From positions 1 to 30,713 of the forward strand of contig CAYVIB010000045.1 in assembly GCA_964451365.1 (NCBI GenBank): 30,713 nucleotides of DNA, read 5' to 3'. Positions 30,624 through 30,713 of this stretch are shown here, piece by piece. Within the stretch, counting starts at the first letter, position 1. The number at the start of each line of letters is the position of its first letter. This DNA comes from CAYVIB01 sp964451365. GTDB lineage: Bacteria; Pseudomonadota; Gammaproteobacteria; Pseudomonadales; Cellvibrionaceae. Made by a program: the position numbers and the translations under genes. The notes below the pieces were generated by a model. It saw nothing but the letters and a program-made list of their open reading frames with translations, was not told the DNA's origin and ran no database searches.

Positions 30624-30713
30624 GGTGTTATCTCTGTTGGTAATCCCGGGGTTAGGTCAGAATGGCGCTTCTTTAAGCCCATTTTACTTAAAAAGATTAT
30701 GGTAGGTCGGTCC
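30624..30713 (-). other. Window edge upstream of eboB
   Basis: Ninety bases. One minus-strand frame stays open from the edge to a TGA that overlaps the eboB ATG (ATGA). It would encode a 29-residue tail, MGLKKRHSDLTPG being its middle. It could be the end of eboA but I cannot recognise it; it may equally be untranslated leader. Confidence 0.3.

Overview
The window looks like a chromosome segment of a cellulose-degrading gammaproteobacterium, probably of the Cellvibrio/Teredinibacter/Saccharophagus group. This is inferred from very long poly-serine linkers, multidomain cellulases carrying CBM2, CBM5 and CBM10 modules, and a GH5-GH6 bifunctional cellulase like CelAB of Teredinibacter. No rRNA or housekeeping gene is present to fix the taxonomy. 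Every supported gene lies on the minus strand.

Region 1 (1-19,824) is a plant-cell-wall degradation locus. Reading right to left along the direction of transcription it holds: a secreted galactose-binding-like CBM/GH5/CBM2 endoglucanase (17,869-19,824); a 1663-residue one-protein signalling system with a periplasmic propeller, histidine kinase, receiver, GAF-like region and GGDEF (12,574-17,565); a GH9-CBM3c-CBM2-CBM2 processive-type endoglucanase (8,770-11,661); an SGNH/CE3-type esterase with CBM10 and CBM2 (7,325-8,668); a polytopic membrane protein with an isoprenylcysteine/phospholipid-methyltransferase-like end (5,638-7,170); a CBM2-GH5-CBM5-GH6 bifunctional cellulase with three poly-Ser linkers (2,019-5,222); a secreted TolB-like propeller (689-1,825); and the 5' end of another CBM2 protein that runs off the left edge. 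The genes are mostly separate transcription units with their own terminators and long leaders. The two poly-Ser/CBM2-first genes share a conserved leader and upstream motif. A LacI-type XylR-like box occurs as an orphan at 20,697 and in partial form before the GH9 gene.

Region 2 (19,825-22,579) is a gene graveyard. It holds a long AT-rich spacer, a strong terminator, then truncated and frameshifted remnants of a porin, a nitrate/taurine-type ABC ATPase, a GAF sensor kinase and a small membrane protein, joined abruptly to one another.

Region 3 (22,580-30,713) carries an ebo (EDB) cluster, eboB-C-D-E-F, with the upstream end cut by the window. It is followed by an ArnT/PMT-type GT-C glycosyltransferase. 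The ebo enzymes are a TatD-like hydrolase, a UbiA prenyltransferase, a dehydroquinate-synthase homologue, a TIM-barrel isomerase-like protein and an alkaline-phosphatase-superfamily protein. They are known as a conserved set linked to export or maturation of a metabolite (scytonemin precursors in cyanobacteria) and to nematode repellence in Pseudomonas; their chemistry is unsettled. Their presence beside a glycosyltransferase in a cellulolytic bacterium is the most intriguing part of the window.
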